Shown here piece by piece: positions 8,554 through 18,934 of a stretch of DNA of 64,000 bases. This stretch comes from an uncultured Acidimicrobiaceae bacterium. Lineage in GTDB: Bacteria; Actinomycetota; Acidimicrobiia; Spongiisociales; UBA5794. The first letter of the stretch is position 1. Every line of letters starts with the position of its first letter. The notes under the pieces are model-generated. The model was not told where the DNA came from, did not search any database, and worked only from the letters and a program-made list of their open reading frames with translations. The translations under genes and the position numbers were made by a program. The stretch is taken from positions 1 through 64,000 of the forward strand of contig CAMYMC010000015.1 in the NCBI GenBank assembly GCA_947259365.1. The letters run 5' to 3'.

Positions 8554-9932
8554 TCCGGCCCGGTCTCCTCGTCGTCTCTCCGCCGCGACCGGCGCAGCGC
8601 CCGGGTGGTCTCGGCGAGGAGGTCACGGGTCTCCTGGTCGAGCTTGGGACGCCGGAGCAGGTAGCGAAGGCTCCAGACGGTCGTCGACCCGGCGACGAGG
8701 ATGACGCCGCCACCGGCGAGCAATACCACGCGGGTCGCCTCACGCACCCCCGCCTTGGTGAGCGCTCCCTCGAGCGGCACCGCGACGAGCATCGAGACGA
8801 AGATCCCGATCCGCATGAGCGCGAAGAGGGCGGCGAAGACCCGGCCCCGCAGCGAGTCCTCGACCTCCTCGTGGAGGTGGGTCAGGCCCATCACGTAGCC
8901 GGAGCCGGCGCCGAGACCGAACACGAAGATCCACGACGAAGCCCCGAACACCGTCGACGTGAGCGACGCCGCGACAAGGCCGCTGCCGGTCACGAGCGTC
9001 GCGAACGCGAAGAAGACGTCCCGGCGGGTGAACCGGGTCCCGTAGAGGGAGACGAGGCCGATCCCGAGGCCGGCGCCGAGCCCGAGGGCAGTGACCACGG
9101 CGAAGAACCCGGTCGTGCCCGCCGACAGCGTCTCCTCGACGAACTTGGGCCCCACCGCCACGATCACCGCGCCACCGAAGAGCGAGGCGGTGGTGCTGGC
9201 GATGACCCTCCGCACGGTTCGCGTCCTCCAGAGGAACTTCCCGCCCTCGACGAGGTCCTCACGAGTCGAGGGCACGTCGCCGTCCTGGTCCCGCAACGCC
9301 TGGGCGGTCTTGGTCCGCAGCGCCGGCAGTGACGCGATGAGCAGACCGGAGAGCAGGAACGTGAAGCTGTCGGTGACGAATGCCAGCGCGAACGGCTCGG
9401 TCTCCGGCGGGATGAACTCGAGCGGCAGCCTGGGTAGCGACGCGAGAAACCAGTTGAACGCCGCGCCGAGCGGGATCGTGCCGTACGTCGCGCCGAGGAT
9501 GAGGCTGTTGGCGTTCACGATGTTGCTGTCCCGCACGAGCCGGGGGACGACGGCGGCGCGAGGTGACTGTCCGAGGATGCTGAGGAACTCGGAGGCGATG
9601 GTGATCACGACGAGCACGGGGAGGTTGCCCGCGAACACGAGCGTCGGCACGAGCGCGGCGCGGCCGAAGTCGGCGAGCATGATGAGCCGGCGCCTGTCGA
9701 CCCGGTCGGTGAGTACGCCGACTGCTCCCCCGATGACGAGGCCGGGCAGGATCCGCGAGACGACGACGACGAGCACGCCCTGACCGCCGGCGATGTCGTT
9801 GCCGAGCCCGATCGTGGCGAAGATCGTGATCCAGTCGCCGGTGCTCGAGACGACGCTCGCCCACCACAGCCGGGAGAACGGTCCGCTGGTGACGAGCGAG
9901 AACGCGGAGCGCGACTCGGCTGCAGAGGTCAT
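8550..9932 (-). CDS. MFS transporter
   Basis: 460 aa multi-TM; FSRLWWASVVSSTGDWI...VGVLTDRVDRRRLIMLADFGRAALV. Confidence 0.85.
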   Translation of the reverse strand: MTSAAESRSAFSLVTSGPFSRLWWASVVSSTGDWITIFATIGLGNDIAGGQGVLVVVVSRILPGLVIGGAVGVLTDRVDRRRLIMLADFGRAALVPTLVFAGNLPVLVVITIASEFLSILGQSPRAAVVPRLVRDSNIVNANSLILGATYGTIPLGAAFNWFLASLPRLPLEFIPPETEPFALAFVTDSFTFLLSGLLIASLPALRTKTAQALRDQDGDVPSTREDLVEGGKFLWRTRTVRRVIASTTASLFGGAVIVAVGPKFVEETLSAGTTGFFAVVTALGLGAGLGIGLVSLYGTRFTRRDVFFAFATLVTGSGLVAASLTSTVFGASSWIFVFGLGAGSGYVMGLTHLHEEVEDSLRGRVFAALFALMRIGIFVSMLVAVPLEGALTKAGVREATRVVLLAGGGVILVAGSTTVWSLRYLLRRPKLDQETRDLLAETTRALRRSRRRDDEETGPE

Positions 9933-10009
9933 GGCTGCAGGCTAGAGGCATCCCGCGTCGTAGCCGGTGACGCCGCCTGTGGGCGTCGCGACGCCGTCCC
10001 GGCCGAGGG

Positions 10010-12601
10010 TCAGCGCTTCTTCTTCGCGGGGCCGCTCTCCCGACGCGCCTGGAGGAGCTCGGCGGCGCGGTCGAGCGTCATCGTCTCGACTCGATCGGAG
10101 GACTTCAACGAGGCGTTGACCTCACCGTCGGTGACGTAGGGGCCCCAGCGCCCGTCCCGGATGACGACGGGCTTGCCGGAGTTCGGGTCCTCCCCGAGCT
10201 CGCGCAACGGGGGCCGCGCCGACCTGCGGCCTCGCCGCTTCGGCTGGGCGAGCAGCGCGAGGGCGCCGTCGAGGTCGATCGTGAAGAGGTCGTCCTCGGC
10301 GTCGAGGCTCCTCGTCTCACTCCCCCACTTGAGATACGGGCCGTAGCGGCCGTTGTTGGCGGTGATCGGCTCGCCGTCCTCCGGATGGGTGCCGATGACG
10401 CGGGGCAGGTCGAGCAGCCTCAGCGCCTCCTCGACGGTCACATCCTCGGCCGACATCGACGAGAACAGCGATGCTCGCTTCGGTTTGTCTTTGCTCGACG
10501 GCTCGGCCTCCCCGAGCTGGACGTAAGGACCGTACCGGCCGGACCGGACGAGCACTTCGAGCCCCGTCTCCGGGTCCGTGCCGAGGATGCGGTCGCCGTT
10601 CGGCGCCTCGAGGAGCTCGCCGGCTCGCTCCAGCGTGAGCTCGTCCGGGGGCAGATCGTCCGGGATCGACGCCGTGTCGTCGCCGCGGCGCAGGTAGGGG
10701 CCGTACTGGCCGACGCGGGCGACGATCTCCCTGCCCTGCGGGTCGACCCCGATGGGGATGGAGTTGATGTCCCTCGGGTCGATCTCGTCGAGGTGGTCCG
10801 ACACGAGCGCCTTGAGGCCAGGGTGTGCGTTCCCGAAATAGAACTCGCTCAGCCAGGGGATCGCCTCCCGGCGCCCGGTGGCGATCTCGTCGAGGTCGTC
10901 TTCCATCCGGGCGGTGAACGCGTAGTCGACGAGATCGCCGAAGTGTCGCTCCATGAGCGTGACCGTCGCGAATGCGGTGAAGGTGGGCACGAGTGCCGTG
11001 CCCCTCTTGGAGACGTAGCCCCTCTCCTGGATGGTCGAGATGATCGACGCGTACGTCGACGGCCTGCCGATGCCGAGCTCCTCGAGCCGCTTGATGAGCG
11101 ACGCCTCGGAGTAGCGGGCAGGCGGTTTCGTCTCGTGATCTTTGGCGACGAGCTCGACGACGTCGAGCGCGTCGCCCTGCGCCATCGCCGGGAGAAGGCG
11201 CTCCTGATCGTCGAGGGCCGCATCCGGGTCGTCGCTGCCCTCGACGTAGGCACGGAGGAACCCGGGGAAGGTGATCGTCTTGCCGGAGGCGGCGAACGTC
11301 GCCACACTCCCGGACCCTGCACGCCCGTCGATCTTGACGGCGATGCTCGATCCCCTGGCGTCCTTCATCTGGGAGGCAACCGTCCGCTTCCAGATGAGGT
11401 CGTAGACCCTGGCTTCGTCCGAGGTCGGCCCGAACTCGCTGCGCAGTGCGTCGGGCTCGGCGAAGACGTCACCAGCGGGCCTGATCGCCTCGTGAGCCTC
11501 CTGGGCGTTCTTCACCTTCGCCCGGTAGATCCTCGGTTTGTCCGGTAGGTACTCGGCGCCGTATCGCGCCGCCACGAGATCGCGGGCCGCGGCCACCGCC
11601 GCTTCGGACAGCGTGATCGAGTCGGTGCGCATGTACGTGATGTAGCCGCCCTCGTAGAGCCGCTGCGCCGCGCTCATCGTCCGCCGCGCCCCGAAGCGCA
11701 GCTTCCGCCCCGCCTCCTGCTGCAGGGTGGAGGTGCGGAAGGGGGGGTACGGCTTGCGGGTGTAGGGCTTGTCCTCCAGCGATGTGACGGTGAACGGCGC
11801 CCCTTCGAGGTCGGCGACGAGACCGCTTGCATCCTCCTCGCCGAGCACCATGGCGGCGCCGTTGACGAGCTCCCCGCTCGCGTCGAAGTCCCGGCCGGTC
11901 GCGACACGCGAGCCGCCGAGCGCCCACAGCGTCGCCTCGAACGTCCCCGGGTCCGCTCCCGGCGCGGCGAGCGTCGCCAGCACGTCCCAGTAGCCGGCGC
12001 TGACGAACGCGATCCGCTCCCGCTCCCGCTCGACGATGATGCGCGTCGCGGGGGACTGGACCCGGCCGGCGGACAGGCCTCGCTTGACCTTCTTCCACAA
12101 CACGGGCGACACCTCGTACCCGTAGAGCCGGTCGAGGATGCGTCGCGCCTCCTGGGCGTCGACGAGCCTGCGGTCGAGCTCGCGCGGCGCGTCGAGAGCG
12201 CCGGTGATGGCGCTGCGAGTGATCTCGTGGAACACCATCCGCTGCACCGGGATCTTCGGGTTCAGCACCTCGAGGAGGTGCCACGCGATGGCCTCTCCCT
12301 CGCGGTCCTCGTCCGTCGCCAGGTACAGCACCTCGGCGTCGCGCAACAGCTTCCTGATTCGCGTCACTTGCTTTTTCTTGTCGGCCGTGACGACGTAGAG
12401 GGGCTTGAAGTCGTTTTCGACGTCGACGCCGAACCGGGTCCGGCGCCACTCGTCGCGAAGGGGCTCCGGAGCGTCCTTGGCGCTGGCGGGGATATCGCGG
12501 ATGTGACCGATCGACGACTCCACGACGAAGTCGGGACCGAGGAAACCCTCGATCGTCCTGGCCTTCGCCGGGGACTCGACAATGACGAGCTTCGTGCCCA
12601 T
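10010..12601 (-). CDS. topA: DNA topoisomerase I
   Basis: MGTKLVIVESPAKARTIEGFLG...LATDEDREGEAIAWHL...YITYMRTDSITLS; four C-terminal GRYGPY(V/L)-type repeats and Lys-rich tail. Confidence 0.97.
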   Translation of the reverse strand: MGTKLVIVESPAKARTIEGFLGPDFVVESSIGHIRDIPASAKDAPEPLRDEWRRTRFGVDVENDFKPLYVVTADKKKQVTRIRKLLRDAEVLYLATDEDREGEAIAWHLLEVLNPKIPVQRMVFHEITRSAITGALDAPRELDRRLVDAQEARRILDRLYGYEVSPVLWKKVKRGLSAGRVQSPATRIIVERERERIAFVSAGYWDVLATLAAPGADPGTFEATLWALGGSRVATGRDFDASGELVNGAAMVLGEEDASGLVADLEGAPFTVTSLEDKPYTRKPYPPFRTSTLQQEAGRKLRFGARRTMSAAQRLYEGGYITYMRTDSITLSEAAVAAARDLVAARYGAEYLPDKPRIYRAKVKNAQEAHEAIRPAGDVFAEPDALRSEFGPTSDEARVYDLIWKRTVASQMKDARGSSIAVKIDGRAGSGSVATFAASGKTITFPGFLRAYVEGSDDPDAALDDQERLLPAMAQGDALDVVELVAKDHETKPPARYSEASLIKRLEELGIGRPSTYASIISTIQERGYVSKRGTALVPTFTAFATVTLMERHFGDLVDYAFTARMEDDLDEIATGRREAIPWLSEFYFGNAHPGLKALVSDHLDEIDPRDINSIPIGVDPQGREIVARVGQYGPYLRRGDDTASIPDDLPPDELTLERAGELLEAPNGDRILGTDPETGLEVLVRSGRYGPYVQLGEAEPSSKDKPKRASLFSSMSAEDVTVEEALRLLDLPRVIGTHPEDGEPITANNGRYGPYLKWGSETRSLDAEDDLFTIDLDGALALLAQPKRRGRRSARPPLRELGEDPNSGKPVVIRDGRWGPYVTDGEVNASLKSSDRVETMTLDRAAELLQARRESGPAKKKR

Positions 12602-12787
12602 GTGCAGCCGCCGTCACTCCTTGCGGGGGAAACTGGATACGTCCCGGGACGGGAGGAGCGGGACGAACGAGAGGCATATCTATCGAACGACCACGCGCTT
12701 TGTCAAGGTCACACATCGGTCCGAACACCCCCGGCAGTTAACGAGAACTCTCGAAACCCCCGGTAGGCGGCGGATTCCCGATGGGAT

Positions 12788-13870
12788 TCACGCCACGGCG
12801 CGAAACCCGGCGAGCAGCCGCGCCACGACCAGATCCCAGGTGAACTCGGCCATGACCCGGGCCCTCCCAGCGGCACCGAACTCCCCCCGTCGCTGCGGGT
12901 CGCCGGCGAGGCGCTCGACCGCGGCGACGATGCCGGCGACGTCGTCGGCAACGTACCCGGTGACGCCGGGAGCCACGGTTTCAGGAGCGCCTCCCGACGT
13001 TCCGGCGATGACCGGAAGCCCGGCTGCGGCGGCTTCGAGGAACACGAGCCCGAGACCCTCCACCTCGAGCCCGCCCCACCTCGACCGGCACGGCATGCAG
13101 AACACGTCCATCTTTCCGTACAGGTCCCCGAGCCGTGACCAAGGAACGTCGACCTCGAACCGGACCGGGACCGATGCTGCCTTCGCCCGCGCCCGCAGCC
13201 GGGCTTCCGTCCGCCCCCGACCGACGAGCACGAGACGGACGTCATGGCCCCGGGAGCGGAGCTCGGCAACCGCGGCGATCAGGCGGCCCTGGCCCTTGCG
13301 AGGAACGAAACGGGAAACGCAGCCGACGACGAGCCCGCCCGATTCGCTCCGTGTCCCCCCGACCGGGCGCGGCGAGAAGGCATCGACGTCGACGCCGCCA
13401 CCGACGTACGTCACGTGCCGACCGGTGAGAGCAGCCACGGTTCGCTCGGTGAAATGGGAGACCGCAAAGACAACGTCGGCGCGCCGCAGGACCCGGCGGA
13501 GCGCGGAACGGGCGCCAGGAATCGCCGCCGGCAGGGTGATCTCGGCGCCGTGACAGAGGACGCCGACGGGGACGTCGAGCCCGAGCCGACCGGTGAGCCA
13601 CGGCAGCGGAACCGGAGCACCGAAGAGCACGGCCTCGGCGCCGTGGTCCCGTGCCCGATCGCCGACCCAGCGAGCGATCCTTCTCGTCGGCACCATCCAC
13701 GATCTGCGGTCCCGTTCGACGATCGACTCGCCCCGTGTCGTCTCCGCCGGACCGTCGGCCGGAGCCAGGACCGCGACGTCGCCCGGGTAGGCATCGACGA
13801 GGTTCCCCAGGTACTGCTGGATCCCGCCGGGTCGCGGCGGGTAGTCGTTGGTGACGACGAGGAGCCGCAT
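12788..13870 (-). CDS. Glycosyltransferase family 4 (PimB-like mannosyltransferase)
   Basis: MRLLVVTNDYPPRPGGIQQYLGNLV...VGCVSRFVPRKGQGRLIAAVAEL...GLVFLEAAAAGLPVIAGTSGGAPETV. Confidence 0.88.
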   Translation of the reverse strand: MRLLVVTNDYPPRPGGIQQYLGNLVDAYPGDVAVLAPADGPAETTRGESIVERDRRSWMVPTRRIARWVGDRARDHGAEAVLFGAPVPLPWLTGRLGLDVPVGVLCHGAEITLPAAIPGARSALRRVLRRADVVFAVSHFTERTVAALTGRHVTYVGGGVDVDAFSPRPVGGTRSESGGLVVGCVSRFVPRKGQGRLIAAVAELRSRGHDVRLVLVGRGRTEARLRARAKAASVPVRFEVDVPWSRLGDLYGKMDVFCMPCRSRWGGLEVEGLGLVFLEAAAAGLPVIAGTSGGAPETVAPGVTGYVADDVAGIVAAVERLAGDPQRRGEFGAAGRARVMAEFTWDLVVARLLAGFRAVA

Positions 13871-13874
13871 CGCC

Positions 13875-15095
13875 TCAACCGAGGTGACGGGTCAGGTTCC
13901 AGGTCCCGAGCTGGAAGCCACGAGACGAACGGACCACAACCGAGATCCCGGTGTTGGCGAGCAGGCCGAGCCGGAACCTGTCGGCGAACTCCATCCGCAG
14001 CAGCCCGGTGACGAAGGCCCGCAGCGCCCCGCCGTGGGAAACGACGGCGACGGCGCCGCCCGAATGGCGCGACGAGATGTCCTCGAGCGCCGCGGTCATC
14101 CGCTCCCGAACCCCGCCGAACGTCTCACCTGTACCGCCGCGGACGACGTCCTCGCCGTCGCGGAGCCGATCGAGCGTGGCCGCATCGAGGGCCTCGATCT
14201 CATCGGCCGTGAGCGACTCCCACGAGCCGAACCCGATCTCTTTGAGCTCGGCGAGCTCCACCGGGTCGAGATGCTTCGTCGCGGCGACGGAGCGAGCCGT
14301 GTCCCTCGCCCTCGCCAGCGGCGATGTGTAGACGGCGCCGACCTCCGGCAGGTGGCGGGCGACGAGGTCCGCCTGGCGCATCCCTTCGTCGGTCAGCTCG
14401 CCGTCGCTGTGACCCTGCCAGCGGTCCTCGAGGTTCGCCGCGGTCTGGCCGTGGCGGATCAACACGAGTTGTGTGGTCTCACCGTCGGTCCGCAGCGGCT
14501 CGCCGGGGACGTGGGCGAGATCGTTGTACACCGTCACCTGGGGACCCCACCGGGTGAGGGAGATCCGGGTGAGCGCCGCGTTCGTCACCCGCAGCGCTCT
14601 CCCCCGCAGGCTCACGCCGAGGACGTGGGACACGAGCGTGAAGATCGCCCCTCCGTGGGTCACCACGCACGCCCGCTCTCCGTCGTCCAACCGGGCGGTG
14701 AGCGCGTCGAACGCCTCGAGGATGCGACCCCGGAACTCGGAGAACCGCTCTCCACCGCCCCACGGGATGTCCTCTCCCCGCCGCACGGCGGCGAGGTCCT
14801 CGGGGTGGCTTGCCTGGATCTCCTCGGTCGTCGATCCCTCCCAAACGCCGATATGCATCTCCCGCCACCGTGGGTCGATCTCCGCCCGCAGCCCTGTGGC
14901 CTCGGCGGTGGCGACGGCCCGGCCGAGGTCAGAGGAGACGGCGACCGAGAACGGCTCCTCGTCGAGGCGCCCGGCGAGCGACTTCACCTGGACGCGGCCA
15001 GCGGCTGTGAGGTCGGCGTCGGCCATTCCCTGCCACCGCCCGGCTGCGTTGGCTGTTGTCTCGCCGTGGCGGACGAGCACGATCTCAGCGGGCAC
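13875..15095 (-). CDS. Tandem histidine phosphatase protein (two phosphoglycerate-mutase-like domains in one chain)
   Basis: Two RHG motifs: VLVRHGETTANAAGRWQG near residue 8 and VLIRHGQTAANLEDRWQG near residue 210, each followed by a C-terminal HGG motif. Confidence 0.9.
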   Translation of the reverse strand: MPAEIVLVRHGETTANAAGRWQGMADADLTAAGRVQVKSLAGRLDEEPFSVAVSSDLGRAVATAEATGLRAEIDPRWREMHIGVWEGSTTEEIQASHPEDLAAVRRGEDIPWGGGERFSEFRGRILEAFDALTARLDDGERACVVTHGGAIFTLVSHVLGVSLRGRALRVTNAALTRISLTRWGPQVTVYNDLAHVPGEPLRTDGETTQLVLIRHGQTAANLEDRWQGHSDGELTDEGMRQADLVARHLPEVGAVYTSPLARARDTARSVAATKHLDPVELAELKEIGFGSWESLTADEIEALDAATLDRLRDGEDVVRGGTGETFGGVRERMTAALEDISSRHSGGAVAVVSHGGALRAFVTGLLRMEFADRFRLGLLANTGISVVVRSSRGFQLGTWNLTRHLG

Positions 15096-15224
15096 CTGTC
15101 GTCCTCTCGTGTCGTTGCGGATGCCAGGCTAGGGGGCGTCGCCCGCCCCGGAGCTGCGCGTTGCGGCGGGGGCGGGAGTGGCGCTGCAGATACAATCGCC
15201 GTTCCACGTCCCGGAGAGCAGGCC

Positions 15225-15854
15225 GTGCACAGAGGCCTCGAACTCGGCGAACGCGCTGGGGTGAGCGTGATCGGCATCATCCGTGGCTGTCCGACGTCGT
15301 CGATCGTCGCGGTCGCCGGCGCGGCGGTCTCCGCCGGGCTCGAGGCCGTCGAGGTGACGCTCGACTCGCCGTCGGCCGCGACCTCCATCCGGGCCCTCCG
15401 CAACGCCTTCGATGGTGTTGCCGTCGGCGCCGGGACCGTGCGCACCGTCGCCGGCGTGAACGCCGCCGCCGATGCCGGCGCCGTCTTCATCGTCTCGCCG
15501 TTCGTGGACCGGGACGTGATCACGGCCGCTCTGGAGCGGGGGCTCGCCGTCCTCCCCGGCGCGGCGACGCCCACCGAGGTCTGGGGTGCCGCCGCAGCAG
15601 GTGCCACTGCGGTGAAAGTCTTCCCCGCGGCAAGCCTCGGCGGACCCGACTACATCGCCGCGCTCCGCGCTCCCCTCGGCGACATTGCCCTCGTGCCGAC
15701 CGGCGGGGTGGGCGTCGACGACGCCGCCGACTACCTCGCCGCCGGTGCCGCTGCCGTCGGCGTCGGGTCGGCGCTGTTCCCCGCAAGCTCGTTCGACGGC
15801 TCGGCACCGTCCATCACAACCGGCGCCAGGGCGCTCGTGGAGTCGACCCGATGA
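15225..15854 (+). CDS. eda: KDPG/KHG aldolase (2-dehydro-3-deoxyphosphogluconate aldolase)
   Basis: GTG start; VSVIGIIRGC...GLEAVEVTLDSPSA...VGAGTVRTV...FIVSPFVDRDVI...VKVFPAASLGGPDYIAALRAPLGDIALVPTGGV. Confidence 0.9.
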   Translation: MHRGLELGERAGVSVIGIIRGCPTSSIVAVAGAAVSAGLEAVEVTLDSPSAATSIRALRNAFDGVAVGAGTVRTVAGVNAAADAGAVFIVSPFVDRDVITAALERGLAVLPGAATPTEVWGAAAAGATAVKVFPAASLGGPDYIAALRAPLGDIALVPTGGVGVDDAADYLAAGAAAVGVGSALFPASSFDGSAPSITTGARALVESTR

Positions 15855-16795
15855 GCCACGACGTCGTCACCATCGGAGAGGCGATGCTGCGGCTCTGGAC
15901 GCGCCCGGGGACCCGGCTCGAAACCGCCCCGAGCTTCGAGGTTGCGGTCGCGGGTGCCGAAGCCAACGTCGCGGTGGCCCTCGCCCGCATGGGAGCATCC
16001 GTCGCCTTCCTCACCCGCCTTCCCGACTCGCCCCTCGGACGGCGAGTCGCGCACGAGATTGGAGGCCACGGGGTGGACGTCTCCGGCGTCCGCTGGGCCC
16101 TCGGGGAGCGGGTGGGCACGTACTACGTCGAGCTGGCGACGGCACCGAGGCCGACGCGCGTCATCTACGACCGTGCCGGGTCGGCGGCGGCGGCCATGGG
16201 AGTCGACGACGTGGCGTGGGACGTCGTCGAGGCGGCGAGGATCGTCCACGTCAGCGGGATCACCCCCGCGCTGTCGGACTCGTGCCTGGAAGTCGTCGAG
16301 GAGGTGCGACGCCGATCTGCGGCCCTCAGCGTGGACGTGAACTTCCGGACGAAGCTGTGGCCGGAACAGCGGGCCGGCGCCGTACTCGGCGAGCTGTGCC
16401 GCGGCGCCGAGATCGTGACCGCCACCCGCGAGGACGCCAGGGACGTGTTCGGGTTGACCGGCGAGCCGGCGGATGTGGTGCGCGACCTCGAAGCGCTCAC
16501 CGGAGCGCGCCACGTCGTCGTGACGTTGGGAGCAGGGGGGGCGGCGTGGCGCTCCGGCGGCGCCGCTGGGGCTGCCGACGGGCACGACGCGGACGTCGTC
16601 GATCGGGTGGGAGCCGGCGACGCGTTCGCCGCGGGGGTCCTCCTCGGCTGGCTGGGTGGGGACGTCGGGGACGGGGTGCGGCGCGGGCTGGCCATGGCGG
16701 CGCTCAAGCTCGGGATCCACGGCGACCAGCTCACCGTCGACGCCGCCGAAGTCGACGCGGTGATGCGGGGCAGCGACCGCGAGGTGTCGCGGTGA
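15851..16795 (+). CDS. PfkB-family sugar kinase, probable 2-dehydro-3-deoxygluconokinase
   Basis: MSHDVVTIGEAMLRLWTRPG...VAGAEANVAVALARMG...DVVDRVGAGDAFAAGVLLGWL; ATGA overlap with the aldolase. Confidence 0.88.
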   Translation: MSHDVVTIGEAMLRLWTRPGTRLETAPSFEVAVAGAEANVAVALARMGASVAFLTRLPDSPLGRRVAHEIGGHGVDVSGVRWALGERVGTYYVELATAPRPTRVIYDRAGSAAAAMGVDDVAWDVVEAARIVHVSGITPALSDSCLEVVEEVRRRSAALSVDVNFRTKLWPEQRAGAVLGELCRGAEIVTATREDARDVFGLTGEPADVVRDLEALTGARHVVVTLGAGGAAWRSGGAAGAADGHDADVVDRVGAGDAFAAGVLLGWLGGDVGDGVRRGLAMAALKLGIHGDQLTVDAAEVDAVMRGSDREVSR

Positions 16796-16864
16796 TCCGC
16801 AGGTTCGTTGCGGCCTGACGCGGCCGGCCGGCATCGCGCCGACGGACTCGGGCGGAGGCCCGGC

Positions 16865-18934
16865 TCAGACGAACGCCGACGCGAAGATGAGGCTCACGAT
16901 CGTCATGACCTTGATGACGATGTTCATCGCCGGCCCCGCGGTGTCCTTGAACGGGTCACCGATCGTGTCGCCGACGACCGCGGCCTTGTGCGCCTCCGAG
17001 CCCTTCCCACCGAACGCGCCGCCCTCGATGAACTTCTTCGCGTTGTCCCAGGCCCCTCCGGCGTTCGCCATGAAGATCGCGAGGAGGAAGCCGGAGATGA
17101 GCGCACCGGCGAGGAGGCCGCCGAGTGCCCGCACCGAGATGAAGCCGACAACGAGCGGCAACGCCACCGCCAGCGAGCCGGGGACGAGCATCTCCCGCAG
17201 CGCGGCGGCCGTGGAGATGTCGACGGCCTTGGCGGAGTCGGGGCGGACGCCTTCCTTGCCCTCGAGCAGCCCCGGGATCTCGCGGAACTGACGCCGCACC
17301 TCCTCGATCATCTGGTTCGCCGCTCGCCCGACCGCCTGGATGGTGAGGGCGGCGAACAGGAACGGGAACATCGCGCCGATGAACAGGCCCACCGTCACCG
17401 GGATGTCGAGGATGTCGAGGGTCGCCAGCTCTCCGCCCGCCTCGACGACCGCCTCGCGGAACGTGAAGAAGAGAGCGAGCGCGGTCACCGCGGCCGAGCC
17501 GATGGCGAACCCCTTCGCGACCGCAGCCGTCGTGTTGCCGAGAGCATCGAGGGCGTCGGTCGCCTCGCGAACCTCGGGGGGGAGGTGCGCCATCTCCGCG
17601 ATCCCCCCGGCGTTGTCGGCGATGGGGCCGTAGGCGTCGACCGAGACGGTGATCCCCAGCGTCGACAACACCCCGATGGCGGCCACGGCGATGCCGTAGA
17701 CGCCTCCGCCCTCGAAGGCGAGGTCACCGCCCCAGTACGCCCCGAGCATGCCGAACGCGACCACGACAACCGAGAACGCCGCGGACCGCATGCCCTCGGA
17801 GATCCCGGCGAGGGCGACGGTGGCGGGGCCGGTCTGGGCCTGGCGGGCCACCTCCTTGACGGTCTTGTAGTGGTCGCTCGTGAAGATCTCTGAGATCTGC
17901 CCGATGAGCCAGCCCACCGCGAGCCCGATCACGACGGCGATGACGAGGCCCCACAGGTTGTCGACGCCGCCGACGCCGCCGAACAGCGCAGGCGTCAGCG
18001 CTACGACGCCGACGACGGTCACACCCATCGCCACCCACGTGCCCCGGTGCAGGGCAGCAGCCAGGCTGGCGCCGCCGGGCCGGACGAAGAAGGAGCCGAT
18101 GATCGAGCCTCCCATGCCGAGGGTGGCGATCATGAGCGGGAACAGGAGCGCCTGGCCGAGGAAGTCGCGTCCGGCGAACGCGAACGACGCGAACACGATC
18201 GGGGCGACGAGCGAGCCCACGTACGACTCGAAGAGATCGGCGCCCATCCCGGCGACGTCACCGACGTTGTCGCCGACGTTGTCGGCGATGACGGCAGGGT
18301 TGCGCGGGTCGTCCTCGGGGATGCCCGCCTCGACCTTGCCGACGAGGTCGGCGCCGATGTCGGCAGCCTTCGTGTAGATGCCTCCTCCGACACGAGAGAA
18401 CAGGGCGATGGACGATCCTCCGAGGCCGATGGCGGTGATGATCTGGAACGCGCTCTCGTCCTCGAGGAGCTCGACGAACACGAGGTACCCGAGGGCGAGC
18501 CCGAGAAGCCCGAGACCGGCGACGGTGAATCCCATGACGGCTCCACCACGGAACGCGAGCGGCAGCGCCTCGTCGACGCCGCCTCGCCGGGCGGCCTCGG
18601 TGGTTCTCGCGTTGGCCGCGGTGGCCATCCGCATGCCGATGAACCCGGCGAGCGCCGAGAGCACGGCGCCGAACACGTAGGCGACGGCGCCCCACGGCCG
18701 GCCCCAGTCGAGGAACACGAGGATCAGGGTCGCCAGAACGACGACGAATACAGCGACGGCGGTGTACTCCCGCCGGATGAACGCCATCGCTCCTTCGCGG
18801 ATCGCGCCCATCAGCTCGCGCATCCGGTCGTTCCCGGCATCTGCGGCGTTGACCTCGCGGGCGAAGAAGCCGGCGAGCAACAAGGCGGCGATCGCGATGA
18901 CGATGGCGAGATACAGCCAGATCAGAGGATCCAC
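16865..18934 (-). CDS. hppA: Membrane-bound ion-translocating pyrophosphatase
   Basis: AGIPEDDPRNPAVIADNVGDNVGDVAGMGADLFESY; DAYGPIADNAGGIAEM; DALGNTTAAVAKGFAIGSA; GDTIGDPFKDTAGPAMNI. Confidence 0.96.
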   Translation of the reverse strand: MDPLIWLYLAIVIAIAALLLAGFFAREVNAADAGNDRMRELMGAIREGAMAFIRREYTAVAVFVVVLATLILVFLDWGRPWGAVAYVFGAVLSALAGFIGMRMATAANARTTEAARRGGVDEALPLAFRGGAVMGFTVAGLGLLGLALGYLVFVELLEDESAFQIITAIGLGGSSIALFSRVGGGIYTKAADIGADLVGKVEAGIPEDDPRNPAVIADNVGDNVGDVAGMGADLFESYVGSLVAPIVFASFAFAGRDFLGQALLFPLMIATLGMGGSIIGSFFVRPGGASLAAALHRGTWVAMGVTVVGVVALTPALFGGVGGVDNLWGLVIAVVIGLAVGWLIGQISEIFTSDHYKTVKEVARQAQTGPATVALAGISEGMRSAAFSVVVVAFGMLGAYWGGDLAFEGGGVYGIAVAAIGVLSTLGITVSVDAYGPIADNAGGIAEMAHLPPEVREATDALDALGNTTAAVAKGFAIGSAAVTALALFFTFREAVVEAGGELATLDILDIPVTVGLFIGAMFPFLFAALTIQAVGRAANQMIEEVRRQFREIPGLLEGKEGVRPDSAKAVDISTAAALREMLVPGSLAVALPLVVGFISVRALGGLLAGALISGFLLAIFMANAGGAWDNAKKFIEGGAFGGKGSEAHKAAVVGDTIGDPFKDTAGPAMNIVIKVMTIVSLIFASAFV

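Noticed and set aside
13848-15224. Long plus-strand open frame upstream of the KDPG aldolase
   Set aside because: Antisense to the tandem phosphatase; high-GC mirror frame. Only the part from about 15225 is protein-like.
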